DNA from: an uncultured Desulfobulbaceae bacterium
GTDB taxonomy: Bacteria; Desulfobacterota; Desulfobulbia; Desulfobulbales; BM004
Length of the DNA stretch: 7,172 bases
Assembly: GCA_947258675.1 (NCBI GenBank)
Contig: CAMYJP010000101.1
Location: forward strand, 1 to 7,172
Reading direction: 5' to 3'
In this document: one piece after another, positions 4,534 through 7,172 of the stretch
How the letters are laid out: every line of letters begins with the position of its first letter
Numbering within the stretch: position 1 is the first letter of the stretch
The notes under the pieces: generated by a model
The model's input: only the letters and a program-made list of their open reading frames with translations
What the model was told of the DNA's origin: nothing
Databases searched by the model: none
Program-made: the position numbers and the translations under genes

Positions 4534-5760
4534 CTATTCGATCTCAAAGGAGACTTTGTCGGCTTTGATAACGCTCTGTTCGATATCTTGCGGAACCCCT
4601 TTGACCTCGATATTGATACCGGCTTCAATTTCCTCTTTATTAATATCCTCAAACTCGGTTTCCGCATTCGTTTGCACGACCTGATCTTCCCGATCCTCAA
4701 GCGTGAACTCGGGAAAGTCATCGATAAACACAACTACATCGACAATACCTTCCACTTCGATCTGATCCAGTTCCCAGAATTCAATTTCAACTGCAATGAG
4801 AATACCGTCAACCAGGCTGCCCTCGGCCTCGAGCTTTTGTCCCGGTGTGATATCACTGGGCACCCCGTCCACATATTCGACGATCTCCGGGTCTGAATCG
4901 ACATGTACTTCTTGATTTCCGATTTTGAATTTGATGATGTCATTTTCTGAAATGACTTCGGTGACAAAACCCATAATTTCGATCTCATCCCCATCCTCGC
5001 CGCCCAACTCATCCGCAAGCTCTATTGTCATGGCGATCATCTCTCCGGCGACAAGTCTACCCTCAACTTCAACAAACTGATCGTCTGCCGGTATGCCTTC
5101 AGGCAAATCGCTGGAAATCGAGGAATAGTCTATCCTGAGACCATTGATCATAAATGTTTCAAGGTCGGGATCCAGATTCTCCACGAAACCTGTAACCTCA
5201 AACTCAAATACGGAGGCGATATCACCGGTCTTTTCCAGGAAAGTCGCTCTGATAACCCCGTTGTCATCAAAATAGCCGCTTACCTCGACCACGTCGTCCT
5301 CGGTGATGCCGTTGAAATCGGTCTCCTCAAACAAGGTGATAACATTGACAATCACGGTTTGACCCAATACGACAATCTCTTTGGTTGTTGCATCGATATC
5401 ACTTATGTTCTCTACCGGACCGACAACATTGGCGCTGTATATAACGCGATCAGCAACAAAACGTCCATCTTCCTTCATCCTGCCCTCGACAGTCACCACC
5501 ATTCCGAGTTCGAGGTTATCGAGAACAGAGTCGTCACCGACGCCGATTTCTACACCATTTATGATAACTGCAGCGTTGCTCGTGTCGAACCTGGTACCAT
5601 TCACCTCAACACTGCCGAATGCGGATATGGCGCCGGTGCTGAAAATCCCGGAGCCGCCGATACCGCCACCGGCGGTCCCACCCCCGCCACTTCCACAGGA
5701 AATCAGCAGAAAAGCAGAAAACAGTGCCGATATAAAGCCTCTTAAATGATAAGATCTCAT
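4534..5760 (-). CDS. Lipoprotein with about five DUF5666-like repeats
   Basis: A 408-residue protein from ATG 5760. A longer in-frame start at 5853 would overlap the upstream gene and bury the signal sequence, and AGGGA at 5769-5773 lies 8 nt before 5760. Residues 1-21 are a lipoprotein signal (MRSYHLRGFISALFSAFLL) with lipobox LISC, Cys22 being the lipidated residue. A flexible Gly/Ser-rich linker (23-38) follows. The rest is a chain of about five small beta-rich repeats of 65-75 residues. They are recognisable by strands such as GSVEVNG...LGMVVTVEGRMKEDGRFVAD, VTGFVENL...FVEVEGRLVAGEMIA, IMGFVTEV...KLEAEGSLVDGILIA and VEGIVDV...NIEVKGVPQ, typical of DUF5666 (OB-like fold, function unknown). 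It is strongly acidic. Its start is 1 nt past the stop of the DUF6502 gene (TGAGATG), so it is translationally coupled to it. It is probably anchored in the outer or inner membrane facing the periplasm; the residue after Cys is Gly, which does not suggest inner-membrane retention. Confidence 0.87.
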   Translation of the reverse strand: MRSYHLRGFISALFSAFLLISCGSGGGGTAGGGIGGSGIFSTGAISAFGSVEVNGTRFDTSNAAVIINGVEIGVGDDSVLDNLELGMVVTVEGRMKEDGRFVADRVIYSANVVGPVENISDIDATTKEIVVLGQTVIVNVITLFEETDFNGITEDDVVEVSGYFDDNGVIRATFLEKTGDIASVFEFEVTGFVENLDPDLETFMINGLRIDYSSISSDLPEGIPADDQFVEVEGRLVAGEMIAMTIELADELGGEDGDEIEIMGFVTEVISENDIIKFKIGNQEVHVDSDPEIVEYVDGVPSDITPGQKLEAEGSLVDGILIAVEIEFWELDQIEVEGIVDVVVFIDDFPEFTLEDREDQVVQTNAETEFEDINKEEIEAGINIEVKGVPQDIEQSVIKADKVSFEIE

Positions 5761-5761
5761 C

Positions 5762-6589
5762 TCAATTTTCCCTGATCGAGTATGGTTCTTCAAAATAGTA
5801 TATACCGATTCCGGCATTATTGCGGCCGGTGCCTTTAACCGTGGGAGTGACATCTCGATCGCGTTGCGCCAACCAACGATCCAGGCTTTCCAAAAAGGTC
5901 TGTGCCCTTTTGGCGGAATGCTTGCGAAACACCGCTAAGACTTCATCCGGTAAGTTGTCGTACGCGACCTTACGTTGGAAAAACGGACCGCTGGGATCGG
6001 ATTTCAAGTTATGGCCTATCGTCGAAATGAGGTGTGCCACATCCGTTCCGAGAATGTGAAGTTTATCGGCATCACTGCTTTCAGGGATATAGGTTCGCGT
6101 GAGCAAACTTATGCTGCCGTCTTCCAAGCGCTCGACCGCACCAACGCGTATCAGTTCATCGAGTGTGGCCCGCACCGGCACATCACCGCTAAACCGTTTT
6201 ACCAGTGCGCTGAAGGACACATCCGAACCTGCCATGGGCAGTGGGGCCGGCTGGCCCTCGGCATCCAGAAAGTTTCTGTCCCGCCGCCAGGCAGCGATCA
6301 CACGGGCGGCCCGGTTGTACCTCTCGGTGCTGGCGCTGTCGTCCGGCTTCGGGAGTTTTCGAACTCGCATAACCTCCTTGCGGGATAGCCCGGTGATAAC
6401 CGAAACCCGGGAGGTAGACTGCTTTCGCCCCTTGATGCCGAACTCTTTGCTGGCCACATCGACGTAGATCCACTTCACAAAATCTGAGAACGTGTTGTAG
6501 GACACGCCATTTCTGAGAAGTATCCGCACCAGAGGCCGCAGTAACCTGAGGACCGCCGCGGTTAAGAATTTTAGATGTTTGTCGTTCAT
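5762..6589 (-). CDS. DUF6502-family protein
   Basis: A 275-residue cytoplasmic-looking protein with no signal peptide. I choose ATG 6589 (MNDKHLKFLTAAV) because CGGAG lies just upstream; the ATG 15 bp further up (6604) has no ribosome site. N-terminal part: FLTAAVLRLLRPLVRILLRNGVSYNTFSDFVKWIYVDVASKEFG, then a segment resembling a helix-turn-helix (TSRVSVITGLSRKEVMRVRKL, about residues 58-78). The middle is RYNRAARVIAAWRRDRNFLDAEGQPAPLP, followed by a winged-helix-like LDELIRVGAVERLEDGSISLLTRTYIP. The C-terminal part has LESLDRWLAQRDRD and a final GIGIYYFEEP. This matches DUF6502 proteins as I know them; the function is unestablished, but the layout suggests a DNA-binding regulator (inference). 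It is the first gene of an operon with the DUF5666 lipoprotein, a pairing I believe is recurrent in proteobacteria. A palindrome over its own promoter fits autoregulation. Confidence 0.86.
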   Translation of the reverse strand: MNDKHLKFLTAAVLRLLRPLVRILLRNGVSYNTFSDFVKWIYVDVASKEFGIKGRKQSTSRVSVITGLSRKEVMRVRKLPKPDDSASTERYNRAARVIAAWRRDRNFLDAEGQPAPLPMAGSDVSFSALVKRFSGDVPVRATLDELIRVGAVERLEDGSISLLTRTYIPESSDADKLHILGTDVAHLISTIGHNLKSDPSGPFFQRKVAYDNLPDEVLAVFRKHSAKRAQTFLESLDRWLAQRDRDVTPTVKGTGRNNAGIGIYYFEEPYSIREN

Positions 6590-6593
6590 AAAT

Positions 6594-6598
6594 CTCCG
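6594..6598 (-). promoter_or_regulatory. Ribosome binding site deciding the DUF6502 start
   Basis: CGGAG on the minus strand, 4 nt before ATG 6589. The spacing is slightly short but it is the only such site. It lies inside the reading frame that would begin at 6604, arguing that 6589 is the true start. Confidence 0.6.
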
Positions 6599-6638
6599 AC
6601 ACATTCAAATAAAAAAGCCCAAGTTAAAAATTCATCTT

Positions 6639-6658
6639 TTTGGGAAAATATTCCCAAA
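6639..6658. promoter_or_regulatory. Perfect palindrome over the -10 of the DUF6502 promoter (putative operator)
   Basis: TTTGGGAA (6639-6646), 4-bp spacer AATA, TTCCCAAA (6651-6658): an 8-bp perfect inverted repeat. It covers the -10 hexamer and part of the spacer of the promoter at 6645-6673, the classic position for a repressor. There is no U-tract after it on the minus strand, so it is not a terminator of rmuC. The binding protein is unknown; the DUF6502 product itself is one candidate. Confidence 0.6.
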
Positions 6659-6673
6659 TTTTAATCTTGTCAA
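6645..6673 (-). promoter_or_regulatory. Sigma70-type promoter of the DUF6502-DUF5666 operon
   Basis: On the minus strand TTGACA (6668-6673, 6/6), 17-bp spacer, TATTTT (6645-6650, 4/6). The predicted start is near 6638, giving a 5' UTR of about 50 nt before ATG 6589. Confidence 0.7.
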
Positions 6674-6978
6674 GAAAAAAATGAACAGGCGAGCGATTAA
6701 TTCTAACATTGAAAACCTGGTCCTCTGGACTTCCGGCTCGGAGAGCCAGGTTAGAGATAGCCGGCTCTGCCTCAATCAAATTCCTTGGGGCACTGGAATT
6801 CCATTCGGTATCTATTGGTAGGCACCACCTTTTGGGTTGAACCAAAGCGTGGTCCTTTAAGGCAGGATTCTTTACCGGTTGTGAATCTTTGACAGCCACT
6901 TGAAAATTTGTAAAAGTTCAGCCAACCGCAAGAACGCTGAGGTCGTCAAGATTTTTAAATATCTTGCAAGAAATTAGA
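6674..6978. other. Gene-free, hairpin-rich spacer between rmuC-like gene and DUF6502 operon
   Basis: About 300 bp. A minus-strand frame beginning with GTG at 6899 has no ribosome site and no family resemblance, so it is not called. Structured parts are AACCTGG 6714-6720 with CCAGGTT 6746-6752 (with an inner GGCTC/GAGCC stem at 6735-6747), and a long imperfect hairpin 6820-6856 (AGG, ACCAC and TTTTGG pairing with CCAAAG, GTGGT and CCT around GTTGAA). A short CAAGAT/ATCTTG stem at 6947-6966 lies just past the rmuC-like stop. None has a proper U-tract, so no terminator is assigned. Confidence 0.45.
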
Positions 6979-7172
6979 TTAAGGATCGTTTCCTGTTTCA
7001 TCCCCTTTTTTTTGGCTTGAGTCATTCGCCACCTCCTGACCTTCTTCATTAAAGCTCACGGTCTCAGTCAGCGGAACCTCCTGTACTTTTCTGAGTTTGC
7101 GCGCAATGGCCCGAGTGCGAACCTCAGCTTTATCAATGGTGTCGCCGGCCTCCTGCAACTTCTTTTTGGTTT
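6979..7172 (-). CDS. rmuC: RmuC-like DNA recombination protein, C-terminal end (cut by window edge)
   Basis: 63 residues are visible up to TAA at 6979-6981. The segment KKKLQEAGDTIDKAEVRTRA then IARKLRKVQEVPL has the charged helical pattern (pairing Leu/Ile with RTRAI.RKLR.V) seen at the C-terminal end of many RmuC proteins, followed by a poorly conserved acidic/polar tail (SFNEEGQEVANDSSQKKGDE...). RmuC proteins are membrane-associated, with a coiled coil and a PD-(D/E)XK-like nuclease domain, and limit DNA inversions at short repeats (family knowledge). The catalytic part lies beyond the window, so the assignment rests on this tail alone. Confidence 0.6.
   Translation of the reverse strand, partial: TKKKLQEAGDTIDKAEVRTRAIARKLRKVQEVPLTETVSFNEEGQEVANDSSQKKGDETGNDP

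Noticed and set aside
4357..4896. A 179-codon plus-strand frame overlapping the lipoprotein gene
   Set aside because: It is antisense to a gene with a clear lipobox and family repeats; its 5' part is the small RNA with a terminator inside the frame, and it has no family resemblance.
5761..5853. 31-residue N-terminal extension of the lipoprotein
   Set aside because: It would overlap the DUF6502 coding region and put the lipoprotein signal internally; ATG 5760 has a ribosome site and the signal begins right after it.
6624..6899. 91-codon minus-strand frame starting with GTG
   Set aside because: No ribosome site, no recognisable domain, overlaps the operon promoter and hairpin region.

Overview
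The window reads as chromosomal DNA of a Gram-negative bacterium, most probably a Desulfobacterota (deltaproteobacterial) species. That is an inference from protein families (DUF4390 protein, DUF6502/DUF5666 pair, STAS protein next to acidic exported proteins, an RmuC-like C-terminus), from Sec and lipoprotein signals, and from mid-range base composition. No rRNA, tRNA or species marker is present. Every protein gene I can support lies on the minus strand, so transcription runs from high to low coordinates. The one well-supported plus-strand gene is a short RNA.

Layout, right to left. (1) 6979-7172: C-terminal end of an RmuC-like DNA recombination protein. (2) 6674-6978: a gene-free spacer with several hairpins. 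(3) 5762-6589 and 4534-5760: a translationally coupled pair, a DUF6502 protein and a lipoprotein with repeated DUF5666-like units. A sigma70-type promoter (6645-6673) precedes it, with its -10 inside a perfect palindrome, and an intrinsic terminator (4293-4323) follows. (4) 4327-4440: on the opposite strand, inside the 3' UTR of that operon, a near-consensus promoter followed by about 79 nt ending in a strong intrinsic terminator, i.e. a candidate small RNA that is also antisense to the operon's 3' UTR. (5) 3575-3928 and 2547-3371: an intact STAS-domain protein (anti-sigma-factor-antagonist type) followed by an acidic exported protein with a fibronectin-III-like C-terminal region. (6) 2014-2366 and 615-1505: a decayed second copy of the STAS gene followed by a different acidic exported protein that ends in 18 consecutive aspartates. 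(7) 1-373: N-terminal part of an exported DUF4390 protein, cut by the window edge.

The main structural story is a duplication of about 500 bp (STAS gene plus its downstream leader) placed in front of two unrelated exported-protein genes. The right copy (3432-3928) is intact. The left copy (1582-2366) has a nonsense codon, a 1-nt deletion, and two small non-coding insertions. Comparison with the intact copy exposes both insertions: one of 154 bp flanked by a 9-bp direct repeat, and one of 113 bp flanked by a 6-bp direct repeat. The smaller one carries an internal hairpin loop complementary to its own two junctions.

Functional links are limited. The STAS protein may act in a partner-switching signalling route, but no kinase, phosphatase or sigma factor is in the window. 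The DUF6502/DUF5666 pair is clearly one operon, but its biochemical role is unknown.
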